The position numbers were made by a program, and so were the translations under genes. A model generated the notes under the pieces. It saw nothing but the letters and a program-made list of their open reading frames with translations. It searched no databases and was not told the DNA's origin. 64,000 bases of DNA from Microlunatus elymi (GTDB taxonomy: Bacteria; Actinomycetota; Actinomycetes; Propionibacteriales; Propionibacteriaceae). Below, in pieces: positions 27,299-35,985 of this stretch; within the stretch, counting starts at the first letter, position 1; the number at the start of each line of letters is the position of its first letter. The stretch is taken from NCBI RefSeq assembly GCF_007362775.1, contig NZ_CP041692.1:1-64000 (forward strand). The letters are read 5' to 3'.

Positions 27299-28513
27299 CT
27301 ACCGCGCGGTGCGCAATGAACCGGCGGCGGCGAACCCGACGGCGAGCAGGATCACGATCAGCCACAGCGCGTCCAGCAGCCCGAACGACCGGGACAGGAA
27401 GCCGACCACCGGCGGTCCGGCGAGATTGGCGACGTAGCCGATCGAGGCGACCACGCTGACCCGGGCCGCCGGGTTGGGACCGCTGTCGGCCGCCGCCGAC
27501 ATGCCCAGCGGGAATCCCATCGACACCCCGACCGCCCAAAGCACCACGCCGATCAAGATCAACCAGGCGTGATCGCCGAGGATGAAGAACAGCAGGCCGA
27601 GGATGCCGAGCGCGGTGGTGAGCCGGATCGTCATCACCCGGCCGATCCGGTCGACCAGCGGTCCACCGAACACCCGGGCCGCGGTCTCGCCGATCGCGAA
27701 CACGGTGAAGAAGGCGGCAGCGACCGCATCGGTCTTGTCGTGCCCGTCGCGTACGGCCAGGGTCAGCCAGTTGTTCGCCGAGCCCTCGCCGAGCTCGACG
27801 CCGAGCATCACCAGACCGATCAGCAGCAGGCGGAGCTGGGTCCAGCCCTTGAGCCAGCCGATCACCCGGTCCTTCAACGGCGGCCGATCGTCGGGTACGT
27901 CGTCGGCCAGCCGGGCCGGCAGATAGCGGGCCGCGATGGTGATACCGATCGCGATGATCACCGCCTCGCCGAGAAACTGCCACTGATAGTCGAGATCGAC
28001 CAGCGCACAGAGCGCGCCCAGTCCGGCGCCGACCACCGCGCCCGCCGACCAGCCGGCATGCATCAGCGGCATCAGGGTCTTGCCGATGGCGCGTTCGACG
28101 GCCGCCCCGTCGACGTTGATCATCACGTCCAGGGAGCCGATGCCGAAGCCGAGGATCGCGAACGCGACGGCGGTGAAGATCACGCTGTGCAGCAATCCGG
28201 CACCGACCGCGATCGCCGCGACTCCGGCCGCGATCAGCCACAGCATGGTACGAATTGCGGCCCGGGATCCCAACCAGGACAGCAAAGCCGACGACGCGAC
28301 CAGTCCGACGATCGAGCCGACGGTGACTCCGGACAGCACGATGCCGATGCCGGCGTTGTCCAATCCCAGGTCGGCTCGGATGCTCGGCATCCGCGGTCCC
28401 CAGGTCGCCATCGTCAGCCCGCCGAGCGCGAAAGCGATCAGGACGGCGTTGCGCCATCCCCGCAGCGACCGGACACCCTCGACCGGCAGGGTCAGGCCAC
28501 CCTCAGCACTCAC
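27299..28513 (-). CDS. MFS transporter
   Basis: 404 residues, twelve predicted membrane helices, major-facilitator fold: GWRNAVLIAFALGGLTMATWGPRMPSI at the N-terminus, conserved SWLGSRAAIRT loop 2-3, and LVDRIGRVMTIR in the second half. It resembles the YbjJ/fucose-permease-like group of unknown substrate. A long overlapping open frame (27261-28457) is a shadow. A family D hairpin lies between this start and the S10 peptidase stop downstream of it. Confidence 0.85.
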   Translation of the reverse strand: MSAEGGLTLPVEGVRSLRGWRNAVLIAFALGGLTMATWGPRMPSIRADLGLDNAGIGIVLSGVTVGSIVGLVASSALLSWLGSRAAIRTMLWLIAAGVAAIAVGAGLLHSVIFTAVAFAILGFGIGSLDVMINVDGAAVERAIGKTLMPLMHAGWSAGAVVGAGLGALCALVDLDYQWQFLGEAVIIAIGITIAARYLPARLADDVPDDRPPLKDRVIGWLKGWTQLRLLLIGLVMLGVELGEGSANNWLTLAVRDGHDKTDAVAAAFFTVFAIGETAARVFGGPLVDRIGRVMTIRLTTALGILGLLFFILGDHAWLILIGVVLWAVGVSMGFPLGMSAAADSGPNPAARVSVVASIGYVANLAGPPVVGFLSRSFGLLDALWLIVILLAVGFAAAGSLRTAR

Positions 28514-28543
28514 TCGCGCGACGCTATCAGCCCCGTTTCTCCA

Positions 28544-28597
28544 CCGACTTGTCAGCGTTAGGAAGCGCTATAGCGCCGTCTCGCGCTGACAAGTCGG
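28544..28597. repeat. Family D inverted repeat, copy 2
   Basis: Perfect 14-bp arms CCGACTTGTCAGCG / CGCTGACAAGTCGG around a 26-base loop that holds the small palindrome GCGCTATAGCGC. It abuts the S10 peptidase stop codon. Confidence 0.8.
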
Positions 28598-28598
28598 A

Positions 28599-30128
28599 TC
28601 AGCGGTTGCTGCGGCGGCGGACGAAGTCGGCAAGATCATCACTCTGCTGCAGCCGGCTCGGCTCGTGCACGTACATCATGTGCCCGGCCTCGTAGTAGTG
28701 ATGCTCGAGGTTGTCGCGAGCCGAAGCCGGAATCTGCAAGTGGGCAACGGAATTCTCGGCCGCGTAGTAGGGCGTGGCACCGTCGTAATAGCCGTAGGCG
28801 AAGTGCACGGCCAGATGCGGATTCTGCCGCATCGCCCGGGACAGCTTGTCGATCACGTACACCGGGGAGTTCTCGAACTCCTTGTAGCTCCACTTCTCGA
28901 TCACGCCCTTGCCGAAGACGTGGAACTGGCTGTTGTCGCGGACGTCGAGCTCGTCGAACAAGTAGCGCTGGTAGGCGGCGGCGTACGGGCCCATGATCGC
29001 GTCCATCGACGGGTCGGCGTCCATGTGCTCGGCGATCCCGCTGGCCGCGGCTCCGGTGAAGCGGGAGTCCAGCCGGCCGACGGTCAGGCCTTCGTCGCGG
29101 CGCAGTTCGCCGAAGTAGCGCCAGTGCTCGGGCCGCAGATCCGCCCTGGAAACGTAGTCCTCGCTGACGCCGATCAGCCGAGCGATGGTCGCCACGGCCT
29201 CGGCCCGCTCGGCCGATGTCAACCTGTTGCCGCGAGCCAGCAGGTAGGGATAGTCGCGAGCCGCGAACGACTCGGCCTCGGCCAGCACGGTGCGCAGCGA
29301 CTTGCGGCCGTGCTTGCCGTGATAGTGCGCAGTCGCGGCGTAGAACGGCAGGTACATCACGCACGCGCGATCGCCGCCGCGTTCGAAGTTGGCGGTGCCG
29401 AAGTCGAGCACGCTGGAGATCAACATCAGCCCGTTCAGGTACATGCCGTGCTCGGACTGCAGGTGCTCGGCCAGACCGGCGGCCCGGGTGGTCCCGTACG
29501 ACTCGCCGGCGAGGAATTTCGGCGAACCCCACCGGCCCTCGGTGGTGACCCACTGCCGGATGATCTCGCCTACGGAGGCGATGTCGGCGGTGAAGCCGTG
29601 GAAGTCCTGCGCCTTCTCCCCCTCGACCACCCGGGAGCGGCCGGTGGAGACCGGATCGATGAAGACCAGATCGCTGACCGCCAGCAGGGACTGCGGGTTG
29701 TCCGCGAGTCCGTACGGCGGAGCCTGCAGCTCGCCGGCGTCGCCCATGATCACCCGCTTGGGTCCGAGCAGACCCATGTGCAGCCAGAGGCTTGACGACC
29801 CCGGACCGCCGTTGAACGCGAACGTGATCGGCCGGGTTGTCGGGTCAGCGTCGTCCAGGGTGTACGCGGTGACACTCACCTGCGCCCGCGGCTTGCGTCC
29901 CTCCCAGACGCCGTCGGTGATCTTCTCCTCCCACAGCACGACCTTCCCGCTGCGGGCGGTGTAGCGGAGGCTTCGCCTACCCACCTTGAGTTGGTGCCGG
30001 GTGGCGATCAACTCGTCCTGCACCTGCGGCACGGATTGCTTCTCTGGCCCGGCAGCGTTGCTGGCGTCATCGGACTTGGCGGCGTCGGACTTGGCGGTGC
30101 GGTCGGACTTGGCGGTGGGCTCGGTCAC
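28599..30128 (-). CDS. S10-family serine carboxypeptidase-like protein
   Basis: 509 residues, alpha/beta hydrolase. FNGGPGSSSLWLH (oxyanion region, about 105-117), AGESYGTTRA (Ser210), YGYYDGATPYYAAE (Asp) and EAGHMMYVHEPS (His) complete a triad. A Lys/Asp/Ala-rich N-terminus of about 35 residues carries two TAKSD repeats. There is no signal peptide, so the protein is probably cytoplasmic, which is unusual for classic S10 carboxypeptidases but common in bacterial members. It starts with GTG. No operon partner. Confidence 0.87.
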   Translation of the reverse strand: MTEPTAKSDRTAKSDAAKSDDASNAAGPEKQSVPQVQDELIATRHQLKVGRRSLRYTARSGKVVLWEEKITDGVWEGRKPRAQVSVTAYTLDDADPTTRPITFAFNGGPGSSSLWLHMGLLGPKRVIMGDAGELQAPPYGLADNPQSLLAVSDLVFIDPVSTGRSRVVEGEKAQDFHGFTADIASVGEIIRQWVTTEGRWGSPKFLAGESYGTTRAAGLAEHLQSEHGMYLNGLMLISSVLDFGTANFERGGDRACVMYLPFYAATAHYHGKHGRKSLRTVLAEAESFAARDYPYLLARGNRLTSAERAEAVATIARLIGVSEDYVSRADLRPEHWRYFGELRRDEGLTVGRLDSRFTGAAASGIAEHMDADPSMDAIMGPYAAAYQRYLFDELDVRDNSQFHVFGKGVIEKWSYKEFENSPVYVIDKLSRAMRQNPHLAVHFAYGYYDGATPYYAAENSVAHLQIPASARDNLEHHYYEAGHMMYVHEPSRLQQSDDLADFVRRRSNR

Positions 30129-30147
30129 GCGACCGACCCTAGCTAGA

Positions 30148-30225
30148 CGAACAGAATCACCCGCGCATTCGACCGAAACACCGGATACGTCCCGGATCGG
30201 CGCAATGCGCGGGTGATTCTGTTCG
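30148..30225. repeat. Long perfect inverted repeat (22-bp arms)
   Basis: Left arm 30148-30169 starts CGAACAGAATCACCCGCG; the right arm 30204-30225 is its exact complement. The loop is 34 bases. It lies between the divergent S10 peptidase and LarA-like genes. No U-tract, so not a classical terminator. Confidence 0.85.
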
Positions 30226-30322
30226 CGAGTCCGGGCCGAGCCCGGCTTCGGCTAGATCGGACAGACGTGGTCTGCGGCCGAGCCGGATTGCTCTGAGCCC
30301 GACCGCGGAGCAGGATGCAGGC

Positions 30323-31618
30323 GTGACCAGTGCGACCGAGACCCAGCCCGCAGCGAGCATCGGCTCGCTCGATCGATCGTTGACCTCCGACGAGACCCGC
30401 AGCTTCATCACCGAGCAGCTCGCCGGACAGGATTTCGACGGACACGACGTGACCGTGATCGTCCCGGACAGCACCCGGTCCTGTCCGCTGCAGCTGCTGA
30501 TGGACACGGTCTACGGTGCGCTGGCGCCGCGGGTCCGCCGGCTGCGGGTGATCATCGCGCTCGGCACCCACCCGGAAATGACCGACGCCCAACTGGAGAA
30601 GATGTTCGAGGTCGGTCCCGGCGAGTTGACGACCCGCTGGCCGAAGGCGGAGATCGCCAACCACGAGTGGTGGCGGCCGAGCGAGCTGGTCAGCATCGGC
30701 ACCATCCCGGCCGGCCGGGTGGAGGAACTGTCGGAGGGACGACTCAGTCTCGACGTCGACGTCACCATCAACCGGGCCGCGGTCGAGGCCGACGACGTGT
30801 TGATCGTCGGGCCGGTGTTCCCACACGAGGTGGTCGGTTTCTCCGGCGGCACGAAGTACCTCTTCCCCGGCATATCCGGCCAGCAAATGATCGACGTGTC
30901 GCACTGGCTGGGCGCGTTGATCACCAGCGCCGACATCATCGGCACCCTCGGCATCACGCCGGTCCGAGCCATGATCAACGAGGCCGCGGCCAAGCTCACC
31001 TCGCGGCTGCTGGCCTGCTGTGTGGTGGTCAAGTCGGGTACTCACGAGTTGCACGGGGTCGCGGTCGGCGAGATCCAGTCCGCCTGGCGAGCCGCAGCCG
31101 CGTTGTCGGCGAACACCCACATCCGTTACCTGCAAGAGCCGGTACGTCGGGTGATCTCGATCATCCCCGATCGCTACGACGAGATCTGGACCGCGGCCAA
31201 GGGCATGTACAAGGTGGAACCGATCGTCGCCGACGGTGGGGAGGTGATCATCTACGCGCCGCATCTGTCGGTGGTCAGCCACACCCATGGTGCCGAGATC
31301 GCCAAGATCGGCTATCACTGCCGGGACTACTTCGCCAAGCGCTGGGACGAATTCCAAGATCACCCGTGGGGCGTGCTGGCCCACTCCACCCACCTGCGCG
31401 GCGCCGGCACCTGGACCCCCGAGGACGGCGAACACGACCGCGTCACCGTCACCCTGGCCACCCAGATCAGCGAAGAAGAGACCAGGGCTCTGGCGCTGAA
31501 CTATCTCTCCCCGGAGGCGCTTGATCTTGAAGCGGCCCGTCAGGATCCTGACACGCTGGTGGTGGACAACGCCGGTGAGGTGCTCTTCCGCCTCGGCGAA
31601 CCACCCCAGGTCGGCTGA
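30323..31618 (+). CDS. LarA-family (nickel-pincer-cofactor) racemase/epimerase-like enzyme
   Basis: 431 residues. VPDSTRSCP, IIALGTHPEMTD (H83), VGPVFPHEVVGFSGG (H168), K178 in TKYLFPGISG, and H194 in DVSHWLG. The spacing H168-K178-H194 equals H174-K184-H200 of Lactobacillus lactate racemase LarA, where the lysine carries and the histidines bind the nickel-pincer nucleotide. So the cofactor site is conserved. The substrate is unknown; the family racemises or epimerises 2-hydroxyacids. No larB, larC or larE lies nearby. GTG start. The first TGA-containing unit of a 19-bp tandem repeat provides the stop. Confidence 0.82.
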   Translation: MTSATETQPAASIGSLDRSLTSDETRSFITEQLAGQDFDGHDVTVIVPDSTRSCPLQLLMDTVYGALAPRVRRLRVIIALGTHPEMTDAQLEKMFEVGPGELTTRWPKAEIANHEWWRPSELVSIGTIPAGRVEELSEGRLSLDVDVTINRAAVEADDVLIVGPVFPHEVVGFSGGTKYLFPGISGQQMIDVSHWLGALITSADIIGTLGITPVRAMINEAAAKLTSRLLACCVVVKSGTHELHGVAVGEIQSAWRAAAALSANTHIRYLQEPVRRVISIIPDRYDEIWTAAKGMYKVEPIVADGGEVIIYAPHLSVVSHTHGAEIAKIGYHCRDYFAKRWDEFQDHPWGVLAHSTHLRGAGTWTPEDGEHDRVTVTLATQISEEETRALALNYLSPEALDLEAARQDPDTLVVDNAGEVLFRLGEPPQVG

Positions 31619-31668
31619 CACAATCAGGTTCGGCTGACGCAACCAAGTACGGCTGACACAAGCAAGGG
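31612..31668. repeat. Three 19-bp tandem repeats overlapping the LarA-like stop codon
   Basis: Units at 31612-31630, 31631-31649 and 31650-31668, each CGGCTGACRCAAYCARG-like. The TGA of unit 1 ends the LarA-like gene. Confidence 0.8.
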
Positions 31669-31671
31669 TCG

Positions 31672-32105
31672 TGAGCCTGTCGAAGGACCGTCAAGCCGTG
31701 CATTGGCCCACTTCGCCAGCCGGGTAACGTTCCAGACCCTTCGACGAGCTCAGGGCTCTTCGATTGCGATCCTGCCGCGCCCACGTCGACACCATCGCGC
31801 TGAACAAGAAGAGTTCGCTTTGCAGGTCTCCCGAGGCACCGAATCTCAGGAGGTACGACACCCATATTCGCCCCGGATTGACTCGAACCTCCTGCAATTC
31901 GTACGGCTGGCGAAGCACAGCGGGCGCGGCGCGTCCTGGTGTCTTCGCGCGGAGAGTCCCAGTAGCTGACCGCTCTTGGCCGTCCGGCACCCGGAATCCG
32001 GTGCTTCGACAGGCTCAGCGCTCTTCGATGAGTCCACAAGCCCGCGTCACGGTCCTTCGACAAGCTCACGGCCCTTTGGTTGCGGACCTTCGACAAGTTC
32101 AAGGG
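31672..32105. repeat. Cluster of CTTCGACAAGCTCAG-type dispersed repeats
   Basis: Five copies of the widespread CCTTCGACAAGCTCAGGGC-type repeat: 31672-31687 (inverted), 31737-31756, 32003-32022, 32053-32072 and 32086-32105. Further copies lie at 36246-36266 and, inside a gene, 38528-38548. The 31619-32232 gap holds no gene I can support; it consists of these repeats, the 19-bp tandem repeats and one 46-bp hairpin. Confidence 0.85.
31848..31893. repeat. 46-bp SD/anti-SD hairpin repeat, copy 3
   Basis: AGGAGGTACG at the left and CGAACCTCCT at the right pair with one mismatch. The loop has ACACCCATATTCGCCCC. It is exactly the same 46-bp length as the copies at 1639 and 8679. Confidence 0.8.
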
Positions 32106-32232
32106 TGTTTGGTGGCGGTCCGGGCTGGCTCGACGGCGTAGTTACTCGCGGGTAACATCTGGCGGACCGGGCGGATGGTGAAGACTGACTGCCAGGACGA
32201 GCGAGGGCGCCGGCTGTGCGTACGGAGGATTG

Positions 32233-34434
32233 ATGAGGATTCTGGCGATCGTGCTGTGCCTGGCGGCGACGGCGGCGGGCTTCGGGCTGTTCATCTATGG
32301 CATCAGCCGGATCGTGACGGTGGTACGGACCGGTCGTTCGGTGCACGGACGCCGCCGCGACCAGCCGGGCAAGCGCTGGGGTCACATGATCAAGGAGACG
32401 CTGCTGCATTCCCGGATGCTGCAGTGGAGTCACATCGGGATCGCTCACTGGTTCGTCTTCATCGCGTTCGGCGCGTTGCTGTTCAGCTTGGCCACCGCGT
32501 ACGGGCAGATCTTCGACCCGGCGTTCGCGCTGCCGATCATCGGCCACTGGATCGTGTACGAGTGGCTGAGCGAGAGCATCGCCTGGCTCAGCCTGCTGGC
32601 GATCGTGTTCTTGATCATCTACCGCCAGGTCAATCTGCGCCGCGGCCGCTCATCTCGCTTCTACGGTTCGAATCTGGGCCAGGCGTACTACATCGAGGCC
32701 ACCGTGCTCTCGGTGGTGATCTGCGTGCTGCTGCTGCGGGCGCTGGAGTTCCAACTGCTCGGCGAGGAGACCACCCGCTGGCACTTCCCGCTGACCAACT
32801 TCCTGCTGCCCGCCGGAATCTCGTACGACAGTGTGGCCGACGCGATCATCGTTGTCGCCATGATCAAGATCTTGATCTCGATGCTGATGCTGGCGATCTT
32901 CGGCCTGAACATCACCATGGGTGTCGGCTGGCACAGATTCCTTGCCTGGTTCAACATCTGGTTCAAGCGCGAGTCCGACGGCAAGCCGGCGCTGGGCCCG
33001 CTGCAACCGATCATGGTCAACAGTGAGCCGTTGAATTTCGCCGAACTCGAGGACATCGACGAGGACACCCCACTCGGCGTCGGCAAGGTCGAGGACTTCA
33101 CCTGGAAGGGACTGCTGGACTTCACCACCTGCACCGAGTGCGGCCGTTGTCAGAGTCAGTGCCCGGCCTGGAACACCCAGAAGCCGCTGTCGCCGAAGTT
33201 GTTGATCACCGATCTTCGCGATCATGCTCACGCCAAGGCCCCGTACCTGCTGGCCGCGGAGGAGGCCCGCGGCAGTCTGGCCACCGCGACCATGCAGGAG
33301 GCGGAGCGTCCACTGGTCGGCCCGATCCAGGTGACCGACGGGCTGGCCGGCGTGATCGATCCGGACGTCCTGTGGTCGTGTACGTCCTGTGGTGCCTGCG
33401 TCCAGCAATGCCCGGTCGACATCGAACATGTTGATCACATCATGGACATGCGGCGCTACCAGGTGATGATCGAATCGGAGTTCCCGAGCGAGCTGAGTGG
33501 ACTCTTCAAGGGCCTGGAGAAGAAGGGCAATCCGTGGAACATGAGCCAGCGCAAGCGGCTCGAATGGACCAAGGAGCTCGACTTCGAGGTGCCGGTGATC
33601 GGTGTTGACGTGGAGGACCTGACCGAGGTCGAGTATCTGTTCTGGGTCGGCTGCGCGGGAGCGTACGAGGACCGGGCCAAGAAGACCACCCAGGCCGTCG
33701 CCGAGTTACTGCACACCGCCGGAGTTTCCTTTGCCGTGTTGGGAAACGGCGAGACCTGCACCGGCGACCCGGCACGCCGCGCCGGCAACGAATTCGTCTT
33801 CCAGCAACTCGCGCTGGAGAACGCGGAGACGCTCAAACATGCCAAGGCACACAAGGTCGTGGTCACCTGCGCGCACTGCCTGAACACGTTGAAGAACGAG
33901 TATCCGCAGGTCGGTGTTGATCTTGAAGTCGTGCACCACACCCAGCTGCTGAACCGGCTCGTCCGCGAGGGCAAACTGACCCCGGTGGCACCGCCGGCCG
34001 GCGCGGTGGGTGGCCGGACGATCACCTACCACGATCCGTGTTACCTGGGCCGGCACAACCAGATCTACGACCCGCCGCGGGATCTGCTCGGTTCGCTGCC
34101 CGGCACCACCTTCGCGGAGATGCCGCGTAACAAGGAGCGTTCCTTCTGCTGCGGTGCCGGTGGCGCTCGGATGTGGATGGAGGAGAAGATCGGCACCCGG
34201 ATCAACCTGAACCGGACCGACGAGGCGATCGAGACGTTGAACGCCGGCCTCCAGCAGGTCGACGGCAGTGCGGCGATTGCGACCGGCTGCCCGTTCTGCC
34301 GGGTGATGCTGTCCGACGGTCTGACGGCACGGCAGTCCGAGGGCCAGGCACCGGAATCGGTCGAGGTGCTGGACGTTGCCCAACTCCTGCTCGAGTCCGT
34401 TCACCGGGGCGCCGGCGCCGACGAGCAGTCCTAA
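32233..34434 (+). CDS. Membrane-bound heterodisulfide-reductase-like Fe-S oxidoreductase
   Basis: 733 residues, like mycobacterial Rv0338c. N-terminal HdrE/NarI-like membrane part with about five helices (3-28, 66-92, 112-130, 152-170 and 205-230). Then two [4Fe-4S] motifs: C300, C303, C306, C310 and C383, C386, C389, C393. Two CCG domains follow (WVGCAGAYEDRAKK with TCAHC; DPCYLGRHN with CCGAGGARMW). It likely passes electrons between a quinone pool and a cytoplasmic acceptor; the partner is unknown. ATG 32233 is only three bases after GGAGGA, an unusually short spacing, but no better start exists. Confidence 0.88.
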   Translation: MRILAIVLCLAATAAGFGLFIYGISRIVTVVRTGRSVHGRRRDQPGKRWGHMIKETLLHSRMLQWSHIGIAHWFVFIAFGALLFSLATAYGQIFDPAFALPIIGHWIVYEWLSESIAWLSLLAIVFLIIYRQVNLRRGRSSRFYGSNLGQAYYIEATVLSVVICVLLLRALEFQLLGEETTRWHFPLTNFLLPAGISYDSVADAIIVVAMIKILISMLMLAIFGLNITMGVGWHRFLAWFNIWFKRESDGKPALGPLQPIMVNSEPLNFAELEDIDEDTPLGVGKVEDFTWKGLLDFTTCTECGRCQSQCPAWNTQKPLSPKLLITDLRDHAHAKAPYLLAAEEARGSLATATMQEAERPLVGPIQVTDGLAGVIDPDVLWSCTSCGACVQQCPVDIEHVDHIMDMRRYQVMIESEFPSELSGLFKGLEKKGNPWNMSQRKRLEWTKELDFEVPVIGVDVEDLTEVEYLFWVGCAGAYEDRAKKTTQAVAELLHTAGVSFAVLGNGETCTGDPARRAGNEFVFQQLALENAETLKHAKAHKVVVTCAHCLNTLKNEYPQVGVDLEVVHHTQLLNRLVREGKLTPVAPPAGAVGGRTITYHDPCYLGRHNQIYDPPRDLLGSLPGTTFAEMPRNKERSFCCGAGGARMWMEEKIGTRINLNRTDEAIETLNAGLQQVDGSAAIATGCPFCRVMLSDGLTARQSEGQAPESVEVLDVAQLLLESVHRGAGADEQS

Positions 34435-34481
34435 CCCACTGACACCACAAAACTTCAAAATGGCGCCATATTGTCTTGCGT

Positions 34482-34502
34482 ATGACACCACAATGGTGTC
34501 AT
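34482..34502. promoter_or_regulatory. Perfect palindromic operator upstream of the RHH gene
   Basis: Arms ATGACACCA and TGGTGTCAT around CAA. Extra half-sites TGACACCA at 34440-34447 and TGGCGTCAT at 34505-34513, the latter covering the start codon. The layout suggests autorepression by the ribbon-helix-helix protein encoded next. Confidence 0.75.
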
Positions 34503-34511
34503 GCTGGCGTC

Positions 34512-35186
34512 ATGGACATTTCAAAGCATGTCGACACCGTACGAAGCGGGATCGTCGACGCGGCCGCATTGGCCGATGAAAACACCCAGGAGGTGGCGCG
34601 CCGGCTCGGCACCGCGGTCGGTTCCTCGGCCCGGCTGGCGCTGCTGGACGCGATCTCCGATGCCACCACCGAGATCAGCGCGGAGCTGGCCCCGGGGTCG
34701 GTCGAGTTGCGGGTGGTCGACGGCAACCCGAACTTCACCGTGCACGTGCCGCAGTCGGCCGAGCCGACGCTGATCCTGCCGGATCAGCCGGCGGCCCAAC
34801 AGCAGGAGCGGGAGGCGGAACCGGAAGCGGAGATCACCGACGAGCCCGACGAGGACGAGCCGATGGTACGAGTAAGCCTCCGGCTGCCGGCCTCGGTCAA
34901 GAACAAGGTCGACGAGGCCGCCGACAGCGAGGGGATCTCGACCAACGCGTGGCTGGTCCGGGCGATTCAGAACGCGCTCGTACCCATTCCGCCCACGCCA
35001 CCGACCCCGCCGTCGGGTTCGTCGATCCCCGGCGTCAACGAGGTCTTCGGGCCCAACGGTCCCCTGGGTCCGCAGGGCATCTTCGGCCCGGAAGGGATCT
35101 TCGGTCCCGGTGGTGTGTTCGGAGGGGAACAGTCCAGGCCGGGCCACCAGCGCCGCGGCCGCAACGTGAAGGGATGGGTCAAGTGA
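34512..35186 (+). CDS. Ribbon-helix-helix DNA-binding protein with GPxG-rich tail
   Basis: 224 residues. An N-terminal helical domain (1-60) and a small beta region precede an acidic linker (98-117). A HicB/Arc-like ribbon-helix-helix follows at 118-156 (MVRVSLRLPASVKNKVDEAA, SEGISTNAWLVRAIQNAL). The C-terminus is Pro-rich and then Gly/Pro-repetitive (GPNGPLGPQGIFGPEGIFG). The palindrome just upstream is a likely autoregulatory site. It overlaps the DUF4097 gene (GTGA), so both act together. No toxin-like gene is adjacent, so a HicAB-type role is not supported. Confidence 0.78.
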   Translation: MDISKHVDTVRSGIVDAAALADENTQEVARRLGTAVGSSARLALLDAISDATTEISAELAPGSVELRVVDGNPNFTVHVPQSAEPTLILPDQPAAQQQEREAEPEAEITDEPDEDEPMVRVSLRLPASVKNKVDEAADSEGISTNAWLVRAIQNALVPIPPTPPTPPSGSSIPGVNEVFGPNGPLGPQGIFGPEGIFGPGGVFGGEQSRPGHQRRGRNVKGWVK

Positions 35187-35950
35187 GCACCATCGATGTC
35201 GCCTACGACGGTGTGAAGTCGATCCTGATCAACAACGTCGGCGGCGGAGCGGTCACCATCACCGAGTCCGCCGACGGCAAGGTCACCGGTTCGATCAACA
35301 GCAGCCAGCCGGACCTCCTGCAGGAGGTGACGGTGCATCAGTCTCATGATCAACTGCGGATCTCCTTCCCCCAGTGGCGATTCCGCTCGCCTCAGGTGTA
35401 CGTCGACCTGGCCGTGCCGGCCGGTACGGATCTGATCACCAGCACCGGCTCCGCCGATGTCGACGTCCGGGTGCCGCTGGGAGCGACCAAGATCAACACC
35501 GGATCCGGCGACGTGGGCGTCAGCGAGGCAACCTCGCTGCGTTGCAACACCGGCTCCGGCGACATCGGCGTCGGCACGCTGACCGGATCCGGCAGCGACC
35601 TGACCAGCGGTTCGGGTGACGTCACCATTGATCGAGCAACGGCAAACCTGCAAGCGAAATCGGCCTCCGGCGACGTACGCATCCGCGAGTTCAACGGCGT
35701 CCTGCGCGCCAACACCGCCTCGGGCGACATCGACGTGCCGTCGGCGGCCGGTGCACTCGAGCTTCGGTGCGCCTCCGGATCGATCAGCGTCGGTGTGGCC
35801 GGCGAACTGCCGGCCTGGCTGGACGTGAACTCGGTCAGCGGAGATGTCGACATCAGCCTGGAGGCCAGCACCCAACCGGCCGCGGGCGAACCGTTCGTCA
35901 GCATCAAGGCGTCCACCGCCAGCGGTGACGTTTCCATCTATCGCGCCTGA
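35183..35950 (+). CDS. DUF4097 beta-repeat protein
   Basis: 255 residues made of repeated short beta strands with the recurring words TGSGDV, TGSGDI, SGSGDV, SASGDV, TASGDI and VSGDVDI, about one every 18-20 residues. This is a DUF4097/adhesin-like right-handed beta-solenoid. There is no signal peptide or membrane helix, so it is cytoplasmic or peripheral. The GTG start overlaps the stop of the RHH gene, a pairing common in actinobacteria; the pair may sense or respond to envelope state (inference). Confidence 0.8.
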   Translation: MSTIDVAYDGVKSILINNVGGGAVTITESADGKVTGSINSSQPDLLQEVTVHQSHDQLRISFPQWRFRSPQVYVDLAVPAGTDLITSTGSADVDVRVPLGATKINTGSGDVGVSEATSLRCNTGSGDIGVGTLTGSGSDLTSGSGDVTIDRATANLQAKSASGDVRIREFNGVLRANTASGDIDVPSAAGALELRCASGSISVGVAGELPAWLDVNSVSGDVDISLEASTQPAAGEPFVSIKASTASGDVSIYRA

Positions 35951-35985
35951 GGCCTGCCGTCCACCAGGTGAAAGGACCGACGATC

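Noticed and set aside
27261-28457. 398-codon Arg-rich frame overlapping the MFS gene on the same strand
   Set aside because: Out-of-frame reading of the transporter; the 27299-28513 frame has twelve helices and MFS motifs.
31612-32105. Possible CRISPR array
   Set aside because: The 19-bp units are directly tandem without spacers, and the CTTCGAC repeats are irregular and in both orientations; no cas genes.
34512-35950. HicAB-type toxin-antitoxin system
   Set aside because: The RHH protein is HicB-like only in its DNA-binding part, and its partner is a DUF4097 solenoid, not a HicA-like toxin.
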